Counted from the first letter of the stretch, positions 1 to 9,046 are shown. The stretch is DNA of 64,000 nucleotides from Tepidisphaeraceae bacterium (GCA_035998445.1 DASYHQ010000018.1:372001-436000); one strand, 5' to 3'. Notes: generated from the letters alone by a model not told the origin. Made by a program: numbers and translations.

Positions 1-1
1 C

Positions 2-1132
2 CTTCGGCTGCACGCCGAGCGCATGACCATGGCCGACAACGCCCCGATGGTCGCCGACTTCACCGGTAGCTTTAGCGCGTCGACCGCGTCGCGCGTGCTG
101 CTGGTGGCGATGCTGCGGACGCACCTCGACCAGGTGACGAGGACCGCCGAGGCCGCCGGCCTGTCGATCGCAGCCGTTACGTCGACCGCGCTGGCGACCG
201 CGCGATACCTGAACGCCGCCAGTGAATCGCCGCTCGTGCTGCTGAGCGACAGGGGCGCCGAACTGGTGGTGCCGCGGGACGGTGCGCCGCGCACGCTGCG
301 ACACGTCGCCTTCGCGACCCGCGGCCCGGGTGGGCTGGCGGCAGCATCGGCGGAGCTGCGCCGGGCACTGGCGATGGCCGGTGGCGCCGGTACCGGCGTT
401 ATGCTGTGGGACGGCGCCGGCCTGGCCGGGCCAGAATCGCGCGAGCTGGCCGAGCGGTTGAAGGTCGACGTGCGGTCGCAGCCGACCATCGCGTCGCTTG
501 GCGCCACGGTCGAGCAGACCGCGCTGAACGGCGCCGCCGTCGGTCGCCCGGCCGAGGCGTACCTGCCCGCGATCGCGCTCGCCGGCGCGGGGCTGGATCG
601 CTCGCGCCTGCCGGTGGACTTCGCATCCCCGCGCTTGGCGCCGGTGGTGCAGGGCCGCTTCGGGCGGCGCACGGTGTGGGCGATCGCGATCGCCGTGCTG
701 TCCATCGTCGGCCTCGCCACGCTCTACACGATGGTGCAACAGCGCGAGGCCGAGGCCGTGATGCTGAACACGCAGCTAACGACGCTCGAGGCCGACGTGA
801 AGGCCGCCAAGGCCAACATCGAGCGTGTCTCCTATGGCCGCACGTTCTTCGAGGCTCGGCCGGATGCGCTGGCATGCCTGCGCGAGGTCACGCTGGCGTT
901 CGACTATGACGAACCGATCTGGACGACCGCCTTCAACCTTCGCAGCAACGGCAAGGGACAGATCCAGGGCAAGGCCACGAATCAGCAGATCGTGCTGACG
1001 GTAACCGACCGGTTGCGCGCCAACCCGCACTTCGCCAACGTGCAGCAGGACGACCTGCGCGAGGCCGGCGGCAGCAGCGGTGGCCAGGAGGTCACCTTCA
1101 CGATCAGCTTTACCTACCTGGGGGACGAGTAA
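2..1132 (+). CDS. GspL/PilM-PilN-like secretion or pilus assembly protein (5' partial)
   Basis: The frame is open to the left edge, so the N-terminus is missing; an internal ATG lies at 23. The visible N-terminal part looks like the end of an actin-fold (PilM or GspL cytoplasmic) domain. One hydrophobic segment at about 679-735 is followed by a short coiled coil and a periplasmic ferredoxin-like domain of PilN/GspL type. Together this is a bitopic inner-membrane platform protein that links the cytoplasmic motor to the periplasmic ring. It is followed 4 bases later by a GspM/PilO-like gene and then by GspC/PilP-like and secretin genes, which is the usual gspLM or pilMNOP order. Sequence alone does not separate type II secretion from type IV pilus use. 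Family assignment is from architecture and context. Confidence 0.7.
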   Translation, partial: LRLHAERMTMADNAPMVADFTGSFSASTASRVLLVAMLRTHLDQVTRTAEAAGLSIAAVTSTALATARYLNAASESPLVLLSDRGAELVVPRDGAPRTLRHVAFATRGPGGLAAASAELRRALAMAGGAGTGVMLWDGAGLAGPESRELAERLKVDVRSQPTIASLGATVEQTALNGAAVGRPAEAYLPAIALAGAGLDRSRLPVDFASPRLAPVVQGRFGRRTVWAIAIAVLSIVGLATLYTMVQQREAEAVMLNTQLTTLEADVKAAKANIERVSYGRTFFEARPDALACLREVTLAFDYDEPIWTTAFNLRSNGKGQIQGKATNQQIVLTVTDRLRANPHFANVQQDDLREAGGSSGGQEVTFTISFTYLGDE

Positions 1133-1136
1133 CGCG

Positions 1137-1706
1137 ATGAAGCTATCGAACCGAGAAAAGTACGTCGGCATCGGCGCTGCAGTGGTGATTGGGCTGTTCG
1201 CGCTCGACAGCGTTCTGTTGTCGCCGTTGCTGGCACGTCTGAATGATGCCGACCAGCGAGTTGCGCTTGCCAATCGCGAACTGCGCGAGGCCGACCAGCT
1301 GTTCCAAAACAGCCTGCGTGCCCGCCGGAAGTGGAAGGATATGGCCGGCGACACGGTGAAGACCGACGAGTCGGCCGGGCAAAGCCAGTTGCTGAACCGC
1401 GTGGACGGGTGGGCACAGGACGCCGGCCTGCCCCTGAGCGCGCTAAAGACCGGCCGCGGCGAGGGCGAGCAGGGCTTCCAACGCATTTCGGTGCAAGCCA
1501 CCGCCGCCGGCACGATGGCGCAGGTGTCGCGATTCCTGTACTCGGTGCACACGGCCAAGGTGCCGGTGCGCGTGAGCGAGTTGCAGATCGCATCGCGCAA
1601 GGAAGGGACAGACGACCTGGCGCTGCAGGTCTCGATCTCGTCGATCTACGCCCCACCGCCTCCCCCGGCCGGCGATGCCGCGGGTGGAAGGACGGGTGCC
1701 CGATGA
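1137..1706 (+). CDS. GspM/PilO-like inner-membrane assembly protein
   Basis: The protein has 189 residues from ATG 1137, four bases after the previous stop. A short cytoplasmic start is followed by one membrane segment (about residues 9-29), a coiled coil rich in Asn, Glu and Arg, and a ferredoxin-like periplasmic domain. This is the plan of GspM and PilO, which dimerise with GspL/PilN in the inner-membrane platform. The C-terminus is Pro-rich and its TGA overlaps the ATG of the next gene (ATGA at 1703-1706), indicating translational coupling. Identification rests on topology and position, because this family has little primary sequence conservation. Confidence 0.7.
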   Translation: MKLSNREKYVGIGAAVVIGLFALDSVLLSPLLARLNDADQRVALANRELREADQLFQNSLRARRKWKDMAGDTVKTDESAGQSQLLNRVDGWAQDAGLPLSALKTGRGEGEQGFQRISVQATAAGTMAQVSRFLYSVHTAKVPVRVSELQIASRKEGTDDLALQVSISSIYAPPPPPAGDAAGGRTGAR

Positions 1707-2458
1707 GCCGATGCGCGTTGACGATGCTCTTGAGCACACTGCCCCTGCTGTCGGCCGCGTCAGCCCTGGCCCAGGACGAGCCGACAACGGATGAGGTCAC
1801 CATCTCGATACCGCTGCCGCCGTCGATCGCAGCGACCACGATTCCCGCGGCGGAGGCGGATGAAGCCGAGGCGGACGAACAATTACCGGCGACGGTCCCC
1901 GCGCCCCCGACCGCCGCGCCACCCGCCACCGCGGTGGCCCCGGCTTCGTTCGCGGGCCAGTATGGAATGCTGAGCGAGCGCAGCATCTTCCTGCGCAACC
2001 GCCCGCGCCCGCGGCCGGCCAGTGCCGTGCAACAAGTCACGTCGCGACCCGTGGCACCACCGGCGGCACCGGAGCGCGATTTCGTGCTGCGCGGCGTGGT
2101 GCTGGAGGACGTCGACCTGCGCGCGTACGTCGAGGACACCCGCGCAAGTCGCATGTTGCGCCTGTTGCCCGGCGAAGACGTAGCGCGCGGGCAGATCGTC
2201 CAGATCGAGGCCGACGCCGTCCTGTTTCAACACGACGGTGAGCAGCTTTGGATCGAGGTCGGCCAGAACTTCACCGGCACCCGCGCAACCTCGCCCCTGC
2301 CGCAACCCACGACCGAAGCAACCAACGGCAGCGGTGGCGCTACGACATCGACATCGACATCGGCGTCACCGTCGCCGCCCGGTGGAAGCGCCACCAGTAT
2401 TGAAGAACGAATGCGACTGCGCCGCCAGCAAAGCGGTGGTGGACGACCGACCCGGTAA
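1703..2458 (+). CDS. GspC/PilP-like periplasmic protein with signal peptide
   Basis: The protein has 251 residues and starts at the ATGA overlap with the GspM/PilO-like gene. A signal sequence (residues 1-23, ending ASALAQ) precedes a long Ala/Pro/Thr-rich linker. A compact beta domain at about residues 85-190 has the look of the HR domain of GspC or PilP: a self-processing-like opening (GMLSERSIFLRN), then the FVLRGVVLEDVDLRAYVED strand pair. The tail is Ser/Thr/Gly-rich and disordered. The probable role is a periplasmic bridge between the inner-membrane platform and the N0 domain of the secretin encoded next. No classical transmembrane anchor other than the signal sequence is seen. Confidence 0.6.
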   Translation: MSRCALTMLLSTLPLLSAASALAQDEPTTDEVTISIPLPPSIAATTIPAAEADEAEADEQLPATVPAPPTAAPPATAVAPASFAGQYGMLSERSIFLRNRPRPRPASAVQQVTSRPVAPPAAPERDFVLRGVVLEDVDLRAYVEDTRASRMLRLLPGEDVARGQIVQIEADAVLFQHDGEQLWIEVGQNFTGTRATSPLPQPTTEATNGSGGATTSTSTSASPSPPGGSATSIEERMRLRRQQSGGGRPTR

Positions 2459-2482
2459 CGTTTCAGGCAAGGATTTACGTAC

Positions 2483-4873
2483 ATGATCAATTCCGTCCCA
2501 CCGCAGCGCTCCCGTTCGATCCCCCGGCCGCGCGCCACCGGGCTGCTCGCCACTGCCGTCGCCACCGCGATGGCCTGCGTCTACCTGCCCGCGCCGCAAC
2601 GGGCGCACGCGCAGGTCGCGCCCGCCGCGTCGCCCACCACGCTGCCCGCGACACAGCCGACCACGCTACCGGCGACGCAGGCGAACGGTCGACCGGCGAC
2701 GACGCGCGGCATCACCGAGCAGCGCGGTGGCCTCGTGCTGAACTTCCAGGACGCGTCGATCGACGTCGTCCTCGATGAACTCTCGGCCGCCGCGGGATTC
2801 ATCGTGGTGAAGGAGGTGCGACCCGAGGGCCGCGTGACGCTCGTCAGCCGGCAACCGGTCAACCCGTCCGACGCCGTTGCGCTGCTGAACACCGTGCTGC
2901 GCAACGCCGGCTACACCGCCATTCAGCAGGAGCGCATCCTGAAGATCGTCGCGCGCGACGCCGCCAAGCGCCTGAACATCCCCGTGCGCACCGGCAACGA
3001 CCCCGCGCAGATCGCCGCGACGGACGAGCTGATCACGCAGGTCATCCCGCTGCGCTTTGCCGACGCAACGCAGTTGAAGGCCGATTTGCAACCGCTGATT
3101 AACCCCGAGGCCGACTTCGCGTCGAACGCCTCCAGCAACGCGCTGGTGATCACGGACACGTCGGCCAACGTGAAGCGCGTGGTGCAGATCGTGGCGGCGC
3201 TGGACACGTCGCTGGCCGACGCGGTCGACGTGAAGGTGGTGCAGATGAAGCACGCCACCGCCTCGACCGCCGCCACGCTGATCAACAGCATCTTCGGCAA
3301 CCTGGACGCCGCGCGGCCGCAAGGCAGCCAACCGGGTGAACAGAACCAGGGTGGTGGCGGCGACCGTCGCGACCAGTTCCGGCGCTTCATGCAGCAGCAG
3401 GCGCAGGAAAGCGCCTCGCGCTCGGGCAAGCTGACGGCCGGTTCCGACGATCGCACGAATTCGGTGGTGATCAGCGGGCCGCCCGACACGTTGGAGGTGG
3501 TCGAGCGCGTGCTGAAGGAACTGGATTCAAACCCCGCGGCCGAGGAATCGGTCTTCGTCTATCGCCTGCTGAACGCGCAGGCGGTGAACCTGGAGACGGT
3601 GCTAAACAGCCTGTTCAGCGGCAGCCCCCCGCCGCAGCGCACGATCACGAGCAACGCCGATTTGCTACGGCAGGCCCGCAGCAGCCGGACGTCGAGCGGC
3701 TTCGGTGCCGGTGGCTTCGGCGCCAACGTGAACACCGGCCAGACGCGCACGCAATCCAGCGGCTTTGGCAACGCCGGTGGCTTCGGTGGCGGCTTCGGTT
3801 CGCTGTTCGGCGGGCAAGGCCGCCTTTCCCAAGGCGCCGCGCAGACGGCTTCGGAACTGGCCGGGCGGGTCTACCTGATCGCCGACGTCGATACGAACTC
3901 GCTGATCGTGCGCACGTCGCCCGCCAACTTCGAACGCGTGAAGACCGTGCTGGAGGAGATCGACCGCCCGGTGCCGCAGGTGCTGATCAAGGTGCTGGTG
4001 GCCGAGGTGACGCACGACAACGGTCTGGACATTGGCGCGCAACTGTCTGTGCTGAACCTGCGCACCGGCGTGAACGCCGCAGGAGAGACAGTGGAGTCCG
4101 GTTCGCAGATCGGCACAAATTTCGGCATCCCCACCGATGGCGGCACCGGCCTGGTGTTGCAGATTATGGAGACGAACTTCACCGCCGCCATCCGCGCGCT
4201 GGAGACGACGGGCAAACTCGACGTGCTGTCGCGGCCGTACATTCTGGCGTCCGACAATCAGCTGGCGAGCATTACGGTGGGCCAGGAGGTGCCGCGCATC
4301 GGCACGTCGATCATCGGTGAGAACGGGCAGGTGACGAACACGGCTGAATACGAGGACGTGGGCATCCTGCTCGACGTTATCCCGCACATCAACGCCGATG
4401 GGCTGGTCATCTTGGACGTGGCCCCGGAAATTTCGTCGCTCACCGGCACCAGCGTGCAGATCTCCCCGGGCGTGACGCAACCGGTAATCGCCAAGCGGTC
4501 GGCACAGTCGCGCGTGTCGGTACGAAACGGGCAGACGATCGTGATCGGCGGATTGATGGAAGATCGCGTTACCAACACGATCAGCAAGGTGCCGATCCTG
4601 GGCGACATTCCCCTGCTCGGCGAACTGTTCAAACGGCGGCAGAAGACGAAGGCCAAGACGGAGCTGCTGATCTTCCTGACGCCGCACGTTGCGACCGATG
4701 CCAAGCAACTGCCAGCGATGTCGGCCGAGGAACTGGAGGGCACGAAGCTGGTGCCGAAGGCTGTGGCGCCGGGCATGTTCGACTATCATATGCAAGGCCT
4801 TCAGCGCGGCAGCACGACGCAGCCGACGACCGACCCTGGCGCACCGCTGTCGCCACAACCATGGACACCGTGA
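2483..4873 (+). CDS. gspD: Secretin (GspD/PilQ family) outer-membrane channel
   Basis: The protein has 796 residues, a normal GspD length. An Arg-rich start and hydrophobic stretch form a signal peptide ending near AHAQ. N0 (about residues 70-150) and three N1/N2-type ring-building repeats follow, with Gly/Gln/Ser-rich insertions near residues 280-320 and 385-445. The C-terminal secretin domain carries the family signature: VPRIGTSIIG, then SVRNGQTIVIGGLMEDR, then VPILGDIPLLGELFKRR and a final LLIFLTPHV. It forms the gated outer-membrane pore of a type II secretion or related system. The frame ends in a short Thr/Pro tail and overlaps the downstream lipoprotein gene by 13 bases. Confidence 0.93.
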   Translation: MINSVPPQRSRSIPRPRATGLLATAVATAMACVYLPAPQRAHAQVAPAASPTTLPATQPTTLPATQANGRPATTRGITEQRGGLVLNFQDASIDVVLDELSAAAGFIVVKEVRPEGRVTLVSRQPVNPSDAVALLNTVLRNAGYTAIQQERILKIVARDAAKRLNIPVRTGNDPAQIAATDELITQVIPLRFADATQLKADLQPLINPEADFASNASSNALVITDTSANVKRVVQIVAALDTSLADAVDVKVVQMKHATASTAATLINSIFGNLDAARPQGSQPGEQNQGGGGDRRDQFRRFMQQQAQESASRSGKLTAGSDDRTNSVVISGPPDTLEVVERVLKELDSNPAAEESVFVYRLLNAQAVNLETVLNSLFSGSPPPQRTITSNADLLRQARSSRTSSGFGAGGFGANVNTGQTRTQSSGFGNAGGFGGGFGSLFGGQGRLSQGAAQTASELAGRVYLIADVDTNSLIVRTSPANFERVKTVLEEIDRPVPQVLIKVLVAEVTHDNGLDIGAQLSVLNLRTGVNAAGETVESGSQIGTNFGIPTDGGTGLVLQIMETNFTAAIRALETTGKLDVLSRPYILASDNQLASITVGQEVPRIGTSIIGENGQVTNTAEYEDVGILLDVIPHINADGLVILDVAPEISSLTGTSVQISPGVTQPVIAKRSAQSRVSVRNGQTIVIGGLMEDRVTNTISKVPILGDIPLLGELFKRRQKTKAKTELLIFLTPHVATDAKQLPAMSAEELEGTKLVPKAVAPGMFDYHMQGLQRGSTTQPTTDPGAPLSPQPWTP

Positions 4874-5412
4874 TACACCGATCCTCGATCGCCAGCCGAG
4901 TTCGCACCGCAGGCGCCATCGCCTGCGGCTGGCTCGGCCGGTGCGCGGTCGTAATCTGCTTGATGCTGGCCGGCTGTGGCAGCGGTAAGCAGACGTCAAA
5001 CGCGGGGGCCGGTTCGACAACTGGTGCCAGCACGGGAGACCTGCAGGCGAGCCAGCCGATTTCCAACACCGACCCCTGTGCGATGCGCCTGCATGACATC
5101 AGCGGCGGCATCCTGCTGTACTACGTGACGCACCACACGCTGCCCGAAACACTCGCCGACCTGAAAAGCAGCCCGGGCATGGACAGCCTGCCTGACACGG
5201 TCTGCCCGGTGTCCGGCCGGCCGTTCCTGTACACGCCGAACGGCATCTTCATCCCCGAGCGTAACCTTCGCATCATTCTGGCCGACCCCGCGCCATCGCA
5301 CTCGCGGATGCGCTGGGCGATCAGCATCGTCGAACCCACCCCGAACGAACCGCTGCAGACCAAGGTGATCGCGCTGCCGGAATCGTTTTTCTTATTGCGC
5401 CCGCCAGAGTAA
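4861..5412 (+). CDS. Small lipoprotein of the secretin cluster
   Basis: The protein has 183 residues, and its start overlaps the end of the secretin gene, so the two are probably cotranslated. The N-terminus has a basic region, a hydrophobic core and a lipobox LAGC near residue 39. The mature part contains an opening helix with DISGGILLYYVTHH, then a small globular region with a PVSGRPFLYTP loop. That loop resembles the C-terminal part of major pseudopilins in planctomycetes, but there is no prepilin peptidase site. It could be a pilotin-like helper of the secretin or a pseudopilin-derived lipoprotein. Function is inferred only from position. Confidence 0.6.
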   Translation: MDTVIHRSSIASRVRTAGAIACGWLGRCAVVICLMLAGCGSGKQTSNAGAGSTTGASTGDLQASQPISNTDPCAMRLHDISGGILLYYVTHHTLPETLADLKSSPGMDSLPDTVCPVSGRPFLYTPNGIFIPERNLRIILADPAPSHSRMRWAISIVEPTPNEPLQTKVIALPESFFLLRPPE

Positions 5413-5428
5413 GGAATGCGTGTGCTCT

Positions 5429-5547
5429 GGTCCCCTCTCCCGGTACTCCGGGGGAGGGTTAGGGAGGGGGCGGAGCGACCGGAATAAATACTTAGACGAA
5501 GACCCCCTCCCCAGCCCTCCCCCGCGAGTACGCAGGAGAGGGGGCCA
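5429..5547. repeat. REP-like palindromic repeat pair (family A)
   Basis: Two imperfect inverted halves, 5429-5472 and 5501-5547, each carry a ccctctcccgg...ccgggggagg-type hairpin. The same core recurs at 6187, 14824, 23850, 31863, 34624 and 56695. The copy lies between the convergent lipoprotein gene and mutL and fills most of the gap; it may also end transcription from both sides. Confidence 0.8.
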
Positions 5548-5573
5548 GACGCGATCGGGCGAGCGGCTCAGCT

Positions 5574-7571
5574 CTAGAACCCGGTCCGCTTGAACTGCTT
5601 TTCCAAATCCTTCAACGTCAACCGCAACGTCGTCGGCCGGCCATGGGGGCAGTTGCTGGCGCGTTCGAGCAAGTCCCGGCGAGCGAGCAAGGCTTCGATC
5701 TCCGGCGCGGTCAGCGGATCGCCCGCCTTTACCGCGGCCTTGCAGGCCATCATGTCGAGCACCTCGTGCAGCAGTTCCTCGTCGTGCAGGTCCAGCAGTT
5801 CCTGTTCACCGCGCTCCAGCAGTTCGCGGACGAACGTGGTTGGCTGCAGGCGATGCAGAAAGCTGGGGAACGAGTGGATTGCGACGGCGTTCGGGCCGAA
5901 CTCGGTCACCTCGATGCCCAGCCGTTCGAGCAACGGCTTGACGTGCTCCAGCAGCGCGACCTGACTTGAACTGACGTTCACCGGCTCGGGAATCAACAGC
6001 CGTTGTGCTTCCAGTGGCCCCCGGCGCACGCGGGTGAGCAGGTCCTCGTACATGATGCGCTCGTGCAGCGCGTGCTGATCGATGATCACCAGCCCGTCCG
6101 GCGACTCGGCAACCAGATAGCTGTTGTGCAACTGCAACGCCGGCGCAGCGGATGCGAAGGCGCTGGCCGACGATGGAGCAGCGCGTCCGGTTCCCTCTCC
6201 CTCCGAGGGAGAGCCAGGGTGAGGATGCTCGGGCAACGGGTCAGCTGCGTAGCTATGCCTCACTTGCGGTGCCGCGGGAGAGAAATCGTCGGTCGGTTCC
6301 GCACGTCGCTCGGCATTCCACGTGCCACTCTGGCCCTGTCCTGCAGGAACAGGCAGTGGTGGCCCCTTGTGTTGAAGCGGCGACGAGAATGACGAAGGCA
6401 TCGGTGGCAACGGCGTCGCGGGCGGAACGGGGGCAGTCGTCTCCGGCAGCAACATCTGGGTGGCCGGTGTGTCGCGGAAGAAGGACGCCAGCTTGTGCCG
6501 CATGTCCTCGCGTACCGGCTCGGGCAGCGTTTGCGGCGATGCCGCATCGCTTCGCATCGGCACGGCCGCGGGGGTTAGGTCGCTGTCGAGCAGGCGTTCG
6601 CGCACGCCGCTGTAGACGAGGCTGTGGATTCGGCCGCCGTCCTTGAAGCGCACTTCGATCTTGGTCGGGTGAACGTTCACGTCGACGTCACCAGGTGGCA
6701 CGTCGAGCATGAGTATGGCGGCCGGATGCCGGCCGGGCTCGGTCAGGCCGCGGTAGGCCTCGCGCACGGCGTGCTGGATGAAGCGGTCCTTGATGTGCCG
6801 GCCGTTCAGGTACAGATACTGGTACTTGGCCGTCGGCCGGGCCAGTTCGGGCAGGCCGACGATGCCCCTTATGTGCAGTTCGGCGTCGCGCGCATCCACC
6901 GCGATGCGCAGCGGGCGAAAGTCGGCGGGCCAGGCCGACAGCATGCGCTCCTCGGCGGTCGTCACCGGCAGGTCCATCGACGTGCGGCCGTTGTGCGTCA
7001 GCTTGAATGCGACGTGCGGGTGCGGCAACGCGATGCGCTGGAGGATATCGGAGATGTTGCCGATCTCGGTGGGCGCCCCCTTGATGAACTTCCGCCGCGC
7101 CGGCGTGTTGAAGAAGAGGTTACGGACCTCGACGGTCGTGCCCACGTTCCCCGCCGCCGCCTGCGGGTCGGAGATGGCGCCACCGCGGTTGTGGATTTCG
7201 TACGCCGCGTCGGATTCCGGCACGCGCGACAGCACGCGCGCCTGCGACACCGCCCCTATGCTCGCCAGGGCCTCACCGCGAAATCCCATGGTGGCGATGG
7301 CAAACAGATCATCGTCATCCCGAATCTTGCTGGTGGCGTGCTGGGCGAACGCCAGCAACAGTTCTTCAGGTGGAATGCCCCCACCGTTGTCGATCACGCG
7401 GATCGTCGCGCGGCCACCGTCCTCGGCTTCAACCAGAATGGAGGTCGCGCCGGCGTCGATCGCGTTCTCGACCAGTTCCTTCACAACCGCCGCGGGGCGC
7501 TCGATCACCTCCCCAGCGGCGATGCGGTTGACGAGGTGCGGATTTAACTGCTGGATCGAGCGACGCGACAT
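5574..7571 (-). CDS. mutL: DNA mismatch repair protein MutL with endonuclease motif
   Basis: The protein has 665 residues from the ATG at 7571 (MSRRSIQQLN); an upstream in-frame ATG at 7607 would add 12 unconserved residues. The GHKL ATPase domain shows ELVENAIDAGA (residues 33-42), DNGGG (61-65) and GFRGEAL (96-102). A poorly conserved Pro-rich linker (about 345-470) joins the C-terminal dimerisation domain. That domain has DQHALHERIMYE, which fits the metal-binding DQHA-X2-E-X4-E endonuclease motif, and CPHGRP near the end. This predicts a nicking MutL of the methyl-independent mismatch repair type. The linker includes residues encoded by a REP-like repeat at 6187-6224. The gene is divergent from the neighbouring peptidase gene. 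Confidence 0.96.
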   Translation of the reverse strand: MSRRSIQQLNPHLVNRIAAGEVIERPAAVVKELVENAIDAGATSILVEAEDGGRATIRVIDNGGGIPPEELLLAFAQHATSKIRDDDDLFAIATMGFRGEALASIGAVSQARVLSRVPESDAAYEIHNRGGAISDPQAAAGNVGTTVEVRNLFFNTPARRKFIKGAPTEIGNISDILQRIALPHPHVAFKLTHNGRTSMDLPVTTAEERMLSAWPADFRPLRIAVDARDAELHIRGIVGLPELARPTAKYQYLYLNGRHIKDRFIQHAVREAYRGLTEPGRHPAAILMLDVPPGDVDVNVHPTKIEVRFKDGGRIHSLVYSGVRERLLDSDLTPAAVPMRSDAASPQTLPEPVREDMRHKLASFFRDTPATQMLLPETTAPVPPATPLPPMPSSFSSPLQHKGPPLPVPAGQGQSGTWNAERRAEPTDDFSPAAPQVRHSYAADPLPEHPHPGSPSEGEGTGRAAPSSASAFASAAPALQLHNSYLVAESPDGLVIIDQHALHERIMYEDLLTRVRRGPLEAQRLLIPEPVNVSSSQVALLEHVKPLLERLGIEVTEFGPNAVAIHSFPSFLHRLQPTTFVRELLERGEQELLDLHDEELLHEVLDMMACKAAVKAGDPLTAPEIEALLARRDLLERASNCPHGRPTTLRLTLKDLEKQFKRTGF
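6187..6224. repeat. REP-like repeat core inside mutL linker
   Basis: This 38-base stretch carries the family A hairpin (ccctctccc-tccga-gggagag) and the flanking bases seen in intergenic copies (ccgg before, gtgagg after). It is read in frame as about residues 450-462 of MutL (PHPGSPSEGEGTG). Confidence 0.7.
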
Positions 7572-7652
7572 ACCCACGAGTATAGGATGATGCGTGCCGG
7601 CGACCAATTCGTCGGTGACGTTCGCAGTGGCACTTCAGGGGCGAGTGGCGTT

Positions 7653-8501
7653 ATGGCGGACTTGGTCTGGGCAGTCATCGTGGTTGGGATCGCCACCGCG
7701 GCTACCTTTATCGCGGCACAGCGCATCACCCGGCGGTTCAGCCGATCGAGCCTGTTGACCGTCCTGCTGTTGGTGTCGGCCGGGCTGGCGCTCTACCTGC
7801 AGCATGGAATGGACAAGCCGTGGGTCGCACGGCTCATCCCGCTCAGCAACGCGATCATCCTCGGAAACTTCTCGCCGTTGATCGCCGCGGTGCTCGCGGG
7901 CACGGCGTGCAACGCGATCTCCGGGGCGTGGTGGCGCAAACTGCTCATCCCCGGGTCGATGGTCCTGCTGGCATGCTGGGCGGCGTGGCAGCCGCTTAGC
8001 GCAGTTCAACCGATCGACGGCGCTCGGCTGGTCAAGGGCATCTGGCGGCAGACCGACCAAGCCTCCTGCGCGCCATCGGCAGCGGCCACGTTCCTGAACG
8101 CACAGGGCATCGCCGCGACGCAAGATGAGATGGCCAGGCTCTGCCGTACGACCGATCAAGGCACCGCCACGCTCGGCCTGTATCGCGGGCTGGTGCTGAA
8201 GACCGCCGGCACGCCTTGGAAGGTGCAGGTGGTGACCGCCGACACGATCGCGGCGCTTCGCGATGAGGCGACCTCGCCGATCATCATCAACACTCAGTTG
8301 AGGACGATCGCGGACGTCGACCCCCTCTACGTCACCGACTGGGGTTGGGCCCCCGGCGTGCGCCATACCGTGGTGCTGCTTGAGTTCATCGGCAACCGCA
8401 ATCTGGTCGTCGCCGACCCCGCCGTGGGCCGCGAGCGGTGGGACTTGGATAACTTGCGCGTGCTATGGCACGGCGAGGGGTTTCAGTTGGTGCCAAGGTA
8501 G
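7653..8501 (+). CDS. Membrane protein with C39-like cysteine peptidase domain
   Basis: The protein has 282 residues from ATG 7653; an ATG at 7587 is in frame but would leave only 15 bases to divergent mutL. Three or four membrane segments occupy about residues 3-115. A papain-like peptidase domain of the C39-like type follows: Q133 and C139 (QTDQASCAPSAAATFL), H238 (VRHTVVL) and D255 (VVADPAVG) match the oxyanion Gln and Cys-His-Asp triad. C39 domains usually cleave double-glycine leaders in ABC exporters, but no ABC domain is present here and no substrate gene is adjacent. It may process an exported peptide or pseudopilin-like substrate. Activity is predicted from the intact triad. Confidence 0.75.
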   Translation: MADLVWAVIVVGIATAATFIAAQRITRRFSRSSLLTVLLLVSAGLALYLQHGMDKPWVARLIPLSNAIILGNFSPLIAAVLAGTACNAISGAWWRKLLIPGSMVLLACWAAWQPLSAVQPIDGARLVKGIWRQTDQASCAPSAAATFLNAQGIAATQDEMARLCRTTDQGTATLGLYRGLVLKTAGTPWKVQVVTADTIAALRDEATSPIIINTQLRTIADVDPLYVTDWGWAPGVRHTVVLLEFIGNRNLVVADPAVGRERWDLDNLRVLWHGEGFQLVPR

Positions 8502-8519
8502 GCAGTATTCAATTGGCCG

Positions 8520-8744
8520 TCACGCCGCGAAATCGAACACTGGCGTCTCGATCGTCCGGGATGGCTTTTTGCCTTCTCGGACGATCTGGTGAATGCGCTC
8601 AACGGTGGTCGGTGAAAACAGCTGTTCTCCGGTAGCGACGTTGACGCGTGCCGGAACCTGTTCAATGACGTACAGCTTCCCGTCCAACTCGACGGTGTAG
8701 TTCACGCGCTGCTCGACCAGCACTTCATCGTTCGCTGCACTCAT
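8520..8744 (-). CDS. YgiT/MqsA-like antitoxin lacking the zinc finger
   Basis: The protein has 74 residues and resembles the C-terminal half of YgiT-type antitoxins: a beta strand ending in VPARVNVATGEQLFSP, then TVERIHQIVREGKKPSRTIETPVFDF. The CxxC...CxxC zinc finger that normally precedes this part is absent. The ATG overlaps the stop of the upstream DUF4258 gene (ATGA at 8741-8744), which is the toxin-first order usual for this pair. GC content is lower than in the flanking genes. Likely role: binding and neutralising the neighbouring protein and autoregulating the pair, although no helix-turn-helix is evident. Confidence 0.65.
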   Translation of the reverse strand: MSAANDEVLVEQRVNYTVELDGKLYVIEQVPARVNVATGEQLFSPTTVERIHQIVREGKKPSRTIETPVFDFAA

Positions 8745-9046
8745 GCTTTCCTCACTCGGTGGTCAATCCACTGCTGGGGATCCGGCTCGTAAACCGTAAT
8801 GATCTTAATCAGTGGCCGCGTTGGATAGCTGCATAAAATGCGGAGCGGCCGTTTCGCCTGAGTATACCCCAGAATGAGGCAAGTCGGGCCGTACTTATCC
8901 TGCGGATAATCTTCGATGAGTTCCGCAATGGCGATCGCCTCGAGCATTTCGGCGATCGTTATCCCTCGCTTCAGCGATTGATCCACCGCGTGCCGAGACA
9001 GCTCAAACAGGTCGACCGCAATTTTGGCCCGGATCTCCTGAATCAT
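8741..9046 (-). CDS. DUF4258 domain toxin-like protein
   Basis: The protein has 101 residues and fits the DUF4258 family (RelE/BrnT-like small toxins) in order: a helix RHAVDQSLKRGITIAEMLEAI, the IEDYPQDKYGPTCLILGY segment, the RPLRILCSYPTRP strand and the terminal YEPDPQQWIDHRVRK. Its ATG overlaps the TGA of the upstream M29 aminopeptidase gene (ATGA at 9043-9046), so the aminopeptidase, toxin and antitoxin genes may be translated as one unit. GC content is visibly lower than the aminopeptidase, which suggests later insertion at its 3' end. RNase activity is inferred from family relationships only. Confidence 0.72.
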   Translation of the reverse strand: MIQEIRAKIAVDLFELSRHAVDQSLKRGITIAEMLEAIAIAELIEDYPQDKYGPTCLILGYTQAKRPLRILCSYPTRPLIKIITVYEPDPQQWIDHRVRKA

